DNA of 64,000 nucleotides. Origin: Treponema_I sp045616125 (GTDB taxonomy: Bacteria > Spirochaetota > Spirochaetia > Treponematales > Treponemataceae). Positions 46,989 to 55,806 of the stretch are shown piece after piece. The DNA lies in assembly GCA_045616125.1 (NCBI GenBank), contig JAZLGC010000060.1, forward strand, positions 1 to 64,000, written 5' to 3'. The position numbers and the translations under genes are program-made. The stretch's first letter is position 1; each line of letters begins with the position of its first letter. The notes beneath the pieces are model-generated. The model worked only from the letters and a program-made list of their open reading frames with translations. It did not search any database and was not told the origin of the DNA.

Positions 46989-49003
46989 AACGCCAGCTCT
47001 ATTCTGTTCTTGCCTTTGACGGCATGAAAAAAAACAAGCAGCTGTACCTGCCCTATCTGCTTTCCTGCATCGGTGTTACGGTCATGCTCTACATTATGCA
47101 GGCATTGAGCAGTATGGAAATACTTTCACACATGTCAGCCGGTGCACAACTCCGCATCATTCTGGATCTGGGAAAAGTTGTCATTGCCATCTTTGCCGTC
47201 ATTTTCCTGTTTTATACCAACAGTTTTCTGGTACGCCGCCGCTACAAGGAGTTCGGTCTGTATAACATTCTGGGTATGGATAAACGGGGAATCTGCCGCA
47301 TTGTTCTGTGGGAAACACTGATTGCCGCTATTACCAGTATCGGTTTTGGTCTCATTCTGGGCATTCTTCTCAGCAAACTGGCTGAACTTGCATTGTGCAA
47401 TATCGTTCATACCAGCATTACCTATGATTTTACCCTGCGTATGGATGACATTCTTGTTACCGCCGCCATTTTTGCAGCTGTATTCCTGCTTCTTTCTATC
47501 CGTTGTGTTATTCAGGTTGCCCGCACTAAACCGCTGGAACTGTTTCATGCAGAAAATCTGGGAGAAAAACCACCGAAAGCCAACTGGATCTCAGGACTTG
47601 GAGGCATTGCAGTTCTTGCAGCAGCCTACTACCTGGCTGTAGATATTGACAACCCTATTGGCGCCATTACCCTGTTCTTCTTCTGCGTGCTTCTAGTAAT
47701 TGTGGCAACCTATATGATTTTTACAGCAGGATCCGTTCTCCTTTGTAAACTGCTTCAGAAAAACAAAAACTATTATTATAAAAAGCAGAACTTTGTGTCC
47801 GTTAGCACCATGAGCTTCCGTATGAAACGAAACGGATCCGGTCTTGCCAGTATCTGTATTCTTTCTACCATGGTTCTTGTCATGATTTCTTCAAGTTCAA
47901 GCCTCTACTTCGGCACTGAAAGCTCCATGCGGAATCAGTACCCAAGAGACTGTCAGGCAGAAATCCGTCTTGAAAGCATGAATGATTTTGACAATCAGGC
48001 CCTTGGTGAAGTACGAAAAGATATTGAAACTGCCCTTGCAAAAACTTCTTATTCGCCGGTAGATATCACCACCTATCATCTGGTAAGTTCCATTGGTATG
48101 ATTACAGATACGGGTGCCATTGATATATCAGTGTCTGCCTTGGACATGAACTTTTCAAAGGCACGGGAGCTGACATTCATCACTGTTGATGAATACAACA
48201 AGGCAACCGGACAGCATCTGGCAGCCATTCCAGGCAGCGTATACGTTCACCCGGTTCACTGTAGTTTTTCTGCTGAAACCATAACCATTGGTCCTGTAAC
48301 GCTGCCTGTAGCAGGAATCTGCGATGCATACCCTTTTGCAGCTGACACCAGTTCCACCCTGACCCCCAGCTACTTGATTGTAGTTAGCAGCTATGAAGAT
48401 ATTATGGAACTTGATTCTTTAACTGCCCGTGATTCGTACCGGGTTACCCATCCTATCTGGTATTACGGTTTCAATATCAACGGTTCTCAGGATGAAGCCA
48501 TTGATGCATTCCAGGTGCTGAACAATGCTTTTTATAGCAGCGGATTTGTAGCAAGCGGCAATTTCAGGACCTGCAGCACCGACTGTATTCACGTAGAACG
48601 GGAAGACTTTTATTCAACTTTTGGTGGATTATTCTTCATCGGTATCATTCTGAGTATTCTGTTTCTGTTTGCCTGTGTTCTGATTATTTATTACAAGCAG
48701 ATTTCAGAAGGATATGAAGATCAGAGCCGGTTTGAAATTATGCAGAAAGTAGGTATGACAAAAGATGATATCAAGAAGAGCATCAACAGCCAAATGCTGA
48801 CTGTATTCTTTGCACCGCTGGTTATGGCAGGACTTCATCTGATTTTTGCATTCCCCATTGTATGGCAGATGCTGCAGCTCTTTAATCTTACTGACAAACC
48901 ACTGGTAATGATGGTAAATCTGGGTGCATTTGGTATCTTTGCCGTACTGTATGTACTGGTATACCGCATTACGGCAAAAAGCTACTATTCCATTGTCAGT
49001 TAA
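46985..49003 (+). CDS. FtsX-like ABC transporter permease (BceB-like)
   Basis: A 672-residue membrane protein. About ten membrane helices can be placed, with two FtsX-type domains. A large hydrophilic exterior loop (about residues 305-550) between the seventh and eighth helices is the hallmark of BceB, the part that contacts peptide antibiotics. The final SYYSIVS end is membrane-proximal. It overlaps the ATPase gene (ATGA). BceAB systems are mainly known from Firmicutes, so its presence in a double-membrane-like genome suggests past transfer or a different substrate. The direction of transfer cannot be judged from this window. Confidence 0.9.
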   Translation: MKRQLYSVLAFDGMKKNKQLYLPYLLSCIGVTVMLYIMQALSSMEILSHMSAGAQLRIILDLGKVVIAIFAVIFLFYTNSFLVRRRYKEFGLYNILGMDKRGICRIVLWETLIAAITSIGFGLILGILLSKLAELALCNIVHTSITYDFTLRMDDILVTAAIFAAVFLLLSIRCVIQVARTKPLELFHAENLGEKPPKANWISGLGGIAVLAAAYYLAVDIDNPIGAITLFFFCVLLVIVATYMIFTAGSVLLCKLLQKNKNYYYKKQNFVSVSTMSFRMKRNGSGLASICILSTMVLVMISSSSSLYFGTESSMRNQYPRDCQAEIRLESMNDFDNQALGEVRKDIETALAKTSYSPVDITTYHLVSSIGMITDTGAIDISVSALDMNFSKARELTFITVDEYNKATGQHLAAIPGSVYVHPVHCSFSAETITIGPVTLPVAGICDAYPFAADTSSTLTPSYLIVVSSYEDIMELDSLTARDSYRVTHPIWYYGFNINGSQDEAIDAFQVLNNAFYSSGFVASGNFRTCSTDCIHVEREDFYSTFGGLFFIGIILSILFLFACVLIIYYKQISEGYEDQSRFEIMQKVGMTKDDIKKSINSQMLTVFFAPLVMAGLHLIFAFPIVWQMLQLFNLTDKPLVMMVNLGAFGIFAVLYVLVYRITAKSYYSIVS

Positions 49004-49017
49004 AGAGCTAAACAGAA

Positions 49018-49046
49018 ATGTCATCCTGAGCTTGACTCAGGATCTG
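49018..49046. repeat. Palindromic intergenic repeat between convergent genes
   Basis: TGTCATCCTGAGCTTGACTCAGGATCTGA is a variant of the CTGAAC/GTTTCAG family, with arms CCTGAG and CTCAGG. It lies in the 44-bp gap between the convergent permease and HD-GYP genes, where it can fold as a bidirectional end. Confidence 0.65.
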
Positions 49047-49047
49047 A

Positions 49048-50304
49048 CTATTTATATTGCTCTGCAATTTTCTGAATTTCAGCCCAGTTTGCCTTGAATA
49101 CTTCTACCACTTCAGGGTCAAACTGGGTTCCTGCATTCCGGACAATTTCGTTGTAAGCGTCATCCAGGCTCCAGGCATCTTTGTAACTGCGGCGGCTTGA
49201 TAAAGCATCAAAAACATCTGCAACGGCAACAATTCTGCCTTCCAGACTAACGTCATTGCCAGCATGTCCGTTGCTGTACCCTTTACCGTCCCACCGTTCG
49301 TGGTGATCCCGGGCTATAACTTTTGCTGTAGAAAGAACACTGCCATCAACATTATCAAGCAGTTTTTCACCGTAATTAACGTGCTGTTTGATAATGGCAT
49401 ATTCTTCGTCGGTAAGTTTGCCCGGTTTATCAAGAATACGGGAATCAATCATCAGTTTTCCAACATCATGCAGTACACTGGCAAGACGGATTTCTTCAAT
49501 TCTGGCTGCTGATAACCCCATGCCGGCAGAAAGTACACGACTATATTCAGAAACACGTTTAATATGCTGCCCGGTCTGACCGGATTTTGCTTCAGTAATT
49601 TCTGCCAGTGAAAAAATGATGTTTTCCTGGTCATTGATAGTGGAATCAGCTTTCTGCTGCAGAACATTGCCATACTGAAAAATAAGAATCAGAGCTATAA
49701 GAAGCAGTTCCAGTAATATGAACATGGGCTGCTGAAAACACATAAGGAACACCAGCGCTGATGTAATAATCAGATATTTGATATTATCACGGCAGAATGG
49801 CTGTTTTCCTCTGTTTATACTGGCAAAAATGCGCCGGATCATGTCAATGACAAAACCACATTCAAATGCTAAAAGAAAAACCAAAGCAGGAAACCAAAAA
49901 TCACGGTTTTCAAACCTTGGGACGGGAGCCTGCCCCTGTACATGATCTGGAATGACGAAAGAAAACTCGTTTTTAAACTCTGATTCCGTTGTCTCAAAAT
50001 TCTGCATTGGCATGATAATGCGCTGTAACCGTTCTGATGGTCCCTGCACAAAAATATTAAATCCAGGCAGATGTTGTATCCATCCGAACCGCATACCAAT
50101 ACCGCCCACGGCGCCATACCCAGCTGCCAAAAAGAAACCTATTTCAATAATAAGGGCAACAAGGGCAATAGTACCGCAGACACGGCGCATTGCATCTTCT
50201 CTAAGACCGATTTTTTCAGCAATAACCAACTGGCTTTCAACTTTTTCTTCCAGCAGGTCAACCCGGTCTTCAATCTTCTCTGCAACAAATGGTTTATTCT
50301 TCAC
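49048..50304 (-). CDS. Membrane HD-GYP c-di-GMP phosphodiesterase
   Basis: A 418-residue protein. The first helix (about 41-66) and a further pair (about 145-165 and 178-215) anchor it in the membrane, with about 80 residues between them facing outward. The C-terminal HD-GYP domain (about 240-410) has HDVGKLMIDSRIL, later HHERWDGKGYSNG with the GYP-like GYS, and RRSYKDAWSLDDAYNEI. These metal-binding motifs support hydrolysis of c-di-GMP. The GYP motif reads GYS, a change that may affect activity or partners. The start is GTG, 6 nt after the Na/Pi cotransporter stop, so it is co-transcribed. Confidence 0.9.
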   Translation of the reverse strand: MKNKPFVAEKIEDRVDLLEEKVESQLVIAEKIGLREDAMRRVCGTIALVALIIEIGFFLAAGYGAVGGIGMRFGWIQHLPGFNIFVQGPSERLQRIIMPMQNFETTESEFKNEFSFVIPDHVQGQAPVPRFENRDFWFPALVFLLAFECGFVIDMIRRIFASINRGKQPFCRDNIKYLIITSALVFLMCFQQPMFILLELLLIALILIFQYGNVLQQKADSTINDQENIIFSLAEITEAKSGQTGQHIKRVSEYSRVLSAGMGLSAARIEEIRLASVLHDVGKLMIDSRILDKPGKLTDEEYAIIKQHVNYGEKLLDNVDGSVLSTAKVIARDHHERWDGKGYSNGHAGNDVSLEGRIVAVADVFDALSSRRSYKDAWSLDDAYNEIVRNAGTQFDPEVVEVFKANWAEIQKIAEQYK

Positions 50305-50310
50305 GGTATT

Positions 50311-51975
50311 TTACCTGCCGGTCTGAGACAGGAACTCTGAAATATTGAATGCATGGTCACCAAGCTTTTCAATGCGGCGGACAATATCAATATACAAAAG
50401 TTCTGTTTTAACATCAGCACCTTTTTCAAGACGCTTTCTTGCAATTTTCTTAAGGTCACGTTTCTGCTGGTCAATGGCATTTTCACGCTCAGTTGCCCAG
50501 GTAAGCTGTTCTTTTGTCAGTTTTCTGTTCACATTGGCCCGAATAAAGAATACCAGTTCTTTAGCATCGTTAAGATATGGAATAAGCAGTTTCATATCTT
50601 CTTCAGGGAACACCAAATTCTTTTCTACAGAACGTTTCAAAAGCAGCGACATGGTATAACATTCGTCTGACATGGCTTCAACTTCGCCGGTAATCTGGGT
50701 CATATTGGCAAGAGAGGTACGCTGGCTTTCTGTCAGCGGCAGACCTTCACAGTTCAATGCATACTTAACAATTGCTTCATTCATCTGGTCAAGGTATGCT
50801 TCTTCACGTTCAAGAATTGGTACCACTTCATCACAGAATGCCTGACTGGGGTGTTCAAAACTGGTTTCAATACGGTCAAACATGGTAACAACAATGTCTG
50901 CCATGTCCCGGATTTCTTTTTCCAGACGGATAATATGGGCAGTGGCACTGTCCTTGGAAATGGAACTTTCGGTAAAGTCCAGCTTGTAGTCACCCTTTTC
51001 TGCCCCTTCTCCATCTCTGATGATGAATCGGGACAGTGTAATCAGGTACTTGCGTGATGGCATTGCAACAATGGTAGTAAAGGTTTTGAAAACAGTGTGC
51101 AGTACGGAAATACGGATGGCAATATTGTCGCCGGGACTGATGAACTGAATAAGACTGAGAAATGGTCTGAAGAAGATGAATGCCAAAAGAGTACCAAAGG
51201 TATTGAACATGACGTGCACGGAAGCAACTCGTTTAGCATCAGGATTGGTACTTCCACCGGCAGCAAGAATGGCATCAATGGTGGAACCTATTTCACCACC
51301 AAGGGTCATGGCTGCTGCAATTTCCCAGGAAACGATATTGTTATACGCCATGGTAATTACGATGGCTGAAAAGGCAGATGATGAATGGATAAGAGCAGTA
51401 ACGGTAATACCAATCAGGAAGGCAAGTATCAGGCTGAATACGCCCCAACTCTGCATGGTAATAAGGAATGTCAGCTGGGAAGCATCAAAACTGAACAGGT
51501 CAGAAAGCCAGCCTAAACCAAGGAACAGAGCACCAAAGCCCATAATGGCTTCGCCCCAGTTCTTCATGGTCTGCTTTTTCTGGCTTGTCATGAAAAAACC
51601 AATTCCGAACATTGGAATGGCAAAAGTAGATAGCTTGAAGTTAAAGCCGAAGATGGAAACAATCCAGGCAGTAATGGTGGTACCGATGTTGGCACCGAAG
51701 ATTACGGGAACTGCCTGCTCAAGGGTCAGCAACCCGGCATTTACAAAGCTGATGACCATTACCGAAGTTGCTCCGGACGACTGAATAATCATGGTAACAC
51801 CAAGACCGGTGAGCAATCCCTTGAATGCGTTTCCGGTTAAGGAACCCAAAGTACGCTGGAGTTTTTCTCCAGAGCCTTTCTGAACACCGTCAGACATAAG
51901 GCGCATACCATACATAAGGAAGCCCAGGCTTCCGACAAAATTCAAAAGGGTCTGAAAAATAGTTGCGAAATTCAC
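50311..51975 (-). CDS. Na+/phosphate cotransporter family protein with PhoU-like tail
   Basis: From the GTG at 51975 the product is 554 residues. The N-terminal 320 residues hold two Na/Pi cotransporter repeats with the QSSGATSVMVISFVNAG and IHSSSAFSAIVITMA motifs in membrane helices. The C-terminal 190 residues are a helical PhoU-like domain. It imports phosphate with sodium, or exports it. An upstream frame to 52110 adds Arg/Lys-rich sequence with no ribosome site, so I prefer the GTG with TAGAAT (51983-51988) ending 7 nt upstream. HD-GYP follows in the same operon, which links phosphate and c-di-GMP. Confidence 0.9.
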   Translation of the reverse strand: MNFATIFQTLLNFVGSLGFLMYGMRLMSDGVQKGSGEKLQRTLGSLTGNAFKGLLTGLGVTMIIQSSGATSVMVISFVNAGLLTLEQAVPVIFGANIGTTITAWIVSIFGFNFKLSTFAIPMFGIGFFMTSQKKQTMKNWGEAIMGFGALFLGLGWLSDLFSFDASQLTFLITMQSWGVFSLILAFLIGITVTALIHSSSAFSAIVITMAYNNIVSWEIAAAMTLGGEIGSTIDAILAAGGSTNPDAKRVASVHVMFNTFGTLLAFIFFRPFLSLIQFISPGDNIAIRISVLHTVFKTFTTIVAMPSRKYLITLSRFIIRDGEGAEKGDYKLDFTESSISKDSATAHIIRLEKEIRDMADIVVTMFDRIETSFEHPSQAFCDEVVPILEREEAYLDQMNEAIVKYALNCEGLPLTESQRTSLANMTQITGEVEAMSDECYTMSLLLKRSVEKNLVFPEEDMKLLIPYLNDAKELVFFIRANVNRKLTKEQLTWATERENAIDQQKRDLKKIARKRLEKGADVKTELLYIDIVRRIEKLGDHAFNISEFLSQTGR

Positions 51976-51982
51976 GGGCAAT

Positions 51983-51988
51983 ATTCTA
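51983..51988 (-). promoter_or_regulatory. -10 box of the Na/Pi cotransporter-HD-GYP operon
   Basis: TAGAAT on the minus strand ends 7 nt before the GTG start at 51975. There is no Shine-Dalgarno. No clear -35 is seen. Confidence 0.4.
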
Positions 51989-52033
51989 TCAGATTTTGCC
52001 CCTTTTCCGCACGAAAAAAATACATATTTTCTG

Positions 52034-52066
52034 AAAAAAAACCGCCCTGACAAACTGCCAGGGCGG
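52034..52066 (-). terminator. Orphan minus-strand intrinsic terminator
   Basis: CCGCCCTG (52042-52049) and CAGGGCGG (52059-52066) form an 8-bp GC-rich stem with a 9-nt loop. On the minus strand it is followed by eight T. No minus-strand gene lies to its right (gltX is on the plus strand). It may end a small RNA transcribed from about 52100-52200, whose minus strand has a CUUCCUCCUUUCC stretch complementary to Shine-Dalgarno sequences. Confidence 0.65.
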
Positions 52067-52248
52067 AAAGGAGGAGGAAGATTTTCGTTGTTCTTGCTTT
52101 GCTTACACACAACAAACCATTTCCCCGTAAAATGGTTACAAAAAAAATAAAAAAAAATTGCTACTTCTATAACAAAGAAAAAAACGGTAAACTGAACTAC
52201 ATTTTACTGGGGCAATTTCAGCCCGAACACATTACACAGAGGTTACAA

Positions 52249-53835
52249 ATGGAAGTTCGTGTACGCTATGCACCATCTCCAACTGGTATGCAGCACATCG
52301 GTGGCGTTCGCACCGCATTATTCAACTACCTGTACGCCCGCTCACAGGGTGGTAAATTCATTCTCCGTCTTGAAGACACTGACCGTACCCGGTACGGTGA
52401 AGAATATGTTCAGAACCTGTACGATACTCTTGCCTGGCTTGGCATTGAATGGGACGAAGGTGGTCCTAAGGGCGGTGAATACGGCCCATATGTTCAGTCT
52501 GAACGCTTTGAACTGTACAAGAAATATGCTCAGGAACTGGTAGACAAAGGCCAGGCTTACTACTGTTTCTGTGATGAGGAACGTCTGGAACGCATCCGCA
52601 TCATGCAGCAGAAAAACAAGATGGCTCCCGGATACGACCGTAACTGCCGCCACCTGACCGAAGAAGAAATCAAGGCTAACCTGGATGCAGGTAAACCATA
52701 CGTTATCCGCCTTAAGGTACCAATGGAAGGCGAAACCAGATTCCATGACGCTCTTCTTGGTGACATTGAATGGAAAAACGAAGACGTTTCTCCAGATCCG
52801 GTTCTCCTGAAATCAGACGGTTTCCCAACCTACCACCTGGCAAATATCGTTGATGACCATTTCATGAAAATCAGCCACGTAATGCGTGCTCAGGAATGGA
52901 TTCCTTCTACTCCAATGCACGTTATCATGTATAAGGCATTCGGCTGGGACTACCCTGAATTCTGCCACCTGCCAATGGTAATGGGTAAAGACGGTCAGAA
53001 ACTGTCTAAACGCCACGGTGCTACTTCCGTAAACGAATTCCGTGCCCGCGGATACGTGCCAAAAGCACTGATTAACTACGTTGCCATGCTGGGCTGCTCT
53101 TACGAAGACGGCCGCGATATTTACGAGCTTGAAGACTTTGAACGTCTTTTCAAACTGGAGCACCTGAATAAGGCACCTGCCGTATTTGACTACAAGAAAC
53201 TTGAATGGTACAACGGTCAGTACATCCGCGCCATGAGTGACAAAGAACTCTTTGACGCCGTACTGCCTTTCATTACCCTTACCGGGGATGCTGCCATTCC
53301 GATCAACGCTTCTGAAGAGTTCCCTGCCCCACATGTAGGACCTGCATACAGCGGAATCATCATGAACGAAGACGGAACCCTTTCCATTGATCCGGAAGCT
53401 GTAAAGGGCGGCGCACCAGAACTTTCTGATGCTGACATCCGCGAAAAACTCATGGCGCTGATGCCACTGATTAAGGAACGCCTCCACTTCCTGACTGATG
53501 CAGCCGAAATGGTAGGATTCCTGTTCAAGAACGTAGCTGTTCCACCGGTAGACCAGATTGTTCCTAAAAAACTGGATGCTGCAAAAACCAAGGAAATTCT
53601 TGAAGCATCAAAAGACTTTATCAAAGCACTGCCTGACATTCCTGAGCACGAAGATCAGGAAAATCTGGCCCGCGAAATGGCTGAAAAACTGGGTGTTAAG
53701 CTTGGTGACTTCATGATGCCGATTCGTATGGCAGTTACCGGTAGCCGTGTTTCCCCGCCACTTATGGGAAGTATTCTTGCCCTGGGCGTTGAAAAAGCTC
53801 TGGAACGCACTGAACGGACTATCGCCACATTCTGA
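52249..53835 (+). CDS. gltX: Glutamate--tRNA ligase
   Basis: The 528-residue enzyme has the class I motifs PSPTGMQHIGG (9-19, HIGH-type) and GQKLSKRHG (about 250, KMSKS-type), a Rossmann core and the C-terminal anticodon-binding half. The C-terminus keeps the GSRVSPPLMGSIL signature. It charges tRNA-Glu and, if the genome lacks glutaminyl-tRNA synthetase, also tRNA-Gln. The length exceeds the usual 470-490 because of insertions in the second half. The start at 52249 has AGAGG about six bases upstream. A longer frame from 52099 includes Lys-rich sequence with no site and is rejected. It is followed by a terminator whose loop is one of the genome repeats. Confidence 0.96.
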   Translation: MEVRVRYAPSPTGMQHIGGVRTALFNYLYARSQGGKFILRLEDTDRTRYGEEYVQNLYDTLAWLGIEWDEGGPKGGEYGPYVQSERFELYKKYAQELVDKGQAYYCFCDEERLERIRIMQQKNKMAPGYDRNCRHLTEEEIKANLDAGKPYVIRLKVPMEGETRFHDALLGDIEWKNEDVSPDPVLLKSDGFPTYHLANIVDDHFMKISHVMRAQEWIPSTPMHVIMYKAFGWDYPEFCHLPMVMGKDGQKLSKRHGATSVNEFRARGYVPKALINYVAMLGCSYEDGRDIYELEDFERLFKLEHLNKAPAVFDYKKLEWYNGQYIRAMSDKELFDAVLPFITLTGDAAIPINASEEFPAPHVGPAYSGIIMNEDGTLSIDPEAVKGGAPELSDADIREKLMALMPLIKERLHFLTDAAEMVGFLFKNVAVPPVDQIVPKKLDAAKTKEILEASKDFIKALPDIPEHEDQENLAREMAEKLGVKLGDFMMPIRMAVTGSRVSPPLMGSILALGVEKALERTERTIATF

Positions 53836-53847
53836 TATTCATGGGGA

Positions 53848-53935
53848 ACACTGAGCCTGTCGAAGTGCCTCCCCGTGTTTCACGTTTCATTTATTTTCAG
53901 GACCCTTCGACAGGCTCAAGGGTCCTTTATTTTTT
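53848..53935 (+). terminator. gltX terminator built around a repeated palindrome
   Basis: AGGACCCTT / AAGGGTCCT (53899-53907 with 53918-53926) has the 10-nt loop CGACAGGCTC and is followed by TTATTTTTT. The stem and loop contain CCTTCGACAGGCTCAAGG, one of the repeat family also found at 21094 and 29402. A partner copy (CTGAGCCTGTCGAAG) lies at about 53848-53862. Confidence 0.85.
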
Positions 53936-53949
53936 AGTGAGATTGAAAA

Positions 53950-55674
53950 ATGAACGTCTTTGCTGAATTTTTACCTGATTTCATGCACTTTACCGTTCTG
54001 GACGGTGGTCACCTGATTCTTCTTATGGGGCTGATTCTTTTGCTCGGTGCCATGGGGGGACGCCTGTTCCAGAAGCTGAAGATTCCTCAGGTTGTTGGAT
54101 ATATCGTTATCGGAATACTCATCGGACAGAGCGGCTTTCAGGTAATGAGTGCCGGCGTTATTGCCAGCCTGAACCCTGTCAGTGAAATTGCCCTGTCACT
54201 TATCGGCTTTCTTATTGGTGGTGAACTTAAACTGTCCGTTATCAAAAAATACGGAAAACAGTTCACCGGTATCCTCCTTTTTGAAGCCATCGTTCCGTTC
54301 TTTGTAGTAAGCGCCGTTGTTTTTACCGTAAGTTACGCAATTACAAAGGAATTTAATTCATCGCTGGCATTAGGTCTTATTCTTGGCTCCATTTCATCAG
54401 CCACAGCTCCTGCTGCCACCACCGACGTCCTCCGGGAAAACCGTACCCGTGGACCTTTGACAACTACCGTACTGGGCATCGTTGCTATGGATGACGCTGT
54501 TGCCCTTATTCTGTATGCCATTGCATCATCCATTGCATCAAGTCTTTTAGGGTATACCGGTGGTTCTTTGGGGTATCAGCTGCTGCATCTTCTGTACGAT
54601 GTATCAGTTTCCATTGCCGTAGGTTCAGCAATTGGTGCGCTTCTTACACTTTTTATCCGCAATGTAATGACGGATGAAGGCCGTATCCTGGCATTCAGCC
54701 TTGGTGCCATTCTTCTGAGTACCGGTATCAGTACGTTTCTTGGTCTTGATACCATTCTTGCAGCTATGTCAGTTGGATTCTTCATGGTAAACTTTGCTCC
54801 GGCAAAGACGCGTCCAACCTTTGCTCTGGTAGAAAAATTCACACCGCCTATTTACGTTCTTTTCTTTGTTCTTGTTGGTGCAAAGTTGAATATCTGGAAC
54901 GTTACCGCCTATGTCGGCATCATTGCCCTGCTCTACGTACTTTGCCGAACTGTCGGTAAGTCAGTAGGTTCCCGTATTGGTGCAAAACTGACCCATGCAC
55001 CGGAGACCGTTTACAAATTTCTTCCCTGGTGCCTTTTGAGTCAGGCCGGTGTTGCCATTGGTCTTTCAATTGCAGCAGGTACCCAGTTTGCCGATACTTT
55101 GGGTCCAACCATTATTCTGATTATTACTGCCACTACCTTCATCGTACAGCTGCTGGGTCCTATCTGTGTTCGCCATGCCGTTGTAGGTGCCGGCGAATGC
55201 GGTCTTGATATTACAGAAGAAGACATTATGAAGCAGTGCATTGTTGCTGATGTTACCGTTGCCGGAAAGAATATTCTGGCAGAAGACTCTCCTGCAATTC
55301 TTGGTGAAACTGCTCTTCTGAAAGATATTCTGGATAGTTTTGCCACCCACCAAAACCTGAACTATGCGATAAAGGCACCAAACGGAACTTTTGCCGGCAT
55401 GATTACTTTGAATCATCTGAAAGAATGCCTTTTAATGACGGAATTCTTTGAAGGACTTATGGCCGTTGATATTGCTGAACCCTGTACTGTCAGTGCTAAG
55501 CCGGATATGCTGCTGCCAGATGTTATTGATATGTTTGATAACCTTGATATTGATGCGTTGCCGGTCATTGGAGCTGACAACCGCATTCTGGGGGTTATCG
55601 AGCGGTCTGCAGTAGACCACTACCTGCATGCAAAAGTAGTAGAACTGCACCAGAAACTGGCCAATATGGGCTGA
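53950..55674 (+). CDS. Cation:proton antiporter (CPA2 type) with C-terminal CBS domains
   Basis: A 574-residue protein with about twelve membrane helices in the first 400 residues. It has CPA2/KefB-type features (GAMGGRLFQKLKIPQVVGYI, GYIVIGILIGQSG, helix-breaking sections around DTILAAMSVGFFMVN). A pair of CBS domains follows (about 415-565) that could bind adenine nucleotides. It exchanges Na+ or K+ for protons and helps set cytoplasmic pH and ion balance. No TrkA-N domain replaces the CBS pair, unlike many KefB proteins. The ATG is preceded only by weak GTGAG. The gene is monocistronic. Confidence 0.9.
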   Translation: MNVFAEFLPDFMHFTVLDGGHLILLMGLILLLGAMGGRLFQKLKIPQVVGYIVIGILIGQSGFQVMSAGVIASLNPVSEIALSLIGFLIGGELKLSVIKKYGKQFTGILLFEAIVPFFVVSAVVFTVSYAITKEFNSSLALGLILGSISSATAPAATTDVLRENRTRGPLTTTVLGIVAMDDAVALILYAIASSIASSLLGYTGGSLGYQLLHLLYDVSVSIAVGSAIGALLTLFIRNVMTDEGRILAFSLGAILLSTGISTFLGLDTILAAMSVGFFMVNFAPAKTRPTFALVEKFTPPIYVLFFVLVGAKLNIWNVTAYVGIIALLYVLCRTVGKSVGSRIGAKLTHAPETVYKFLPWCLLSQAGVAIGLSIAAGTQFADTLGPTIILIITATTFIVQLLGPICVRHAVVGAGECGLDITEEDIMKQCIVADVTVAGKNILAEDSPAILGETALLKDILDSFATHQNLNYAIKAPNGTFAGMITLNHLKECLLMTEFFEGLMAVDIAEPCTVSAKPDMLLPDVIDMFDNLDIDALPVIGADNRILGVIERSAVDHYLHAKVVELHQKLANMG

Positions 55675-55709
55675 CGGTCGGTATATCTTTGAATACTCTT
55701 CCGGTGTGA

Positions 55710-55759
55710 TGTGGAATTTCAAAACCGCTAGCTAGCGTCGCTATTGTTGAAATTCCACA
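55710..55759 (+). promoter_or_regulatory. Long inverted repeat before the nucleoside phosphorylase gene
   Basis: TGTGGAATTTCAA (55710-55722) pairs with TTGAAATTCCACA (55747-55759), 13 perfect pairs around a 24-nt loop that itself contains GCTAGCTAGC. It lies 36 nt after the antiporter stop and 48 nt before the deoD ATG, so it is either the antiporter's end or a leader structure of deoD. No T-tract follows. It does not match the purine riboswitch consensus. Confidence 0.5.
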
Positions 55760-55806
55760 CCCCACCTCCCGATTCTTCAAAAATTCACATTACTGGAGAA
55801 ACTTAC

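Noticed and set aside
55675..55806. Purine riboswitch before deoD
   Set aside because: The conserved purine-aptamer junction and loop-loop sequences are absent. Only a simple long hairpin is present.
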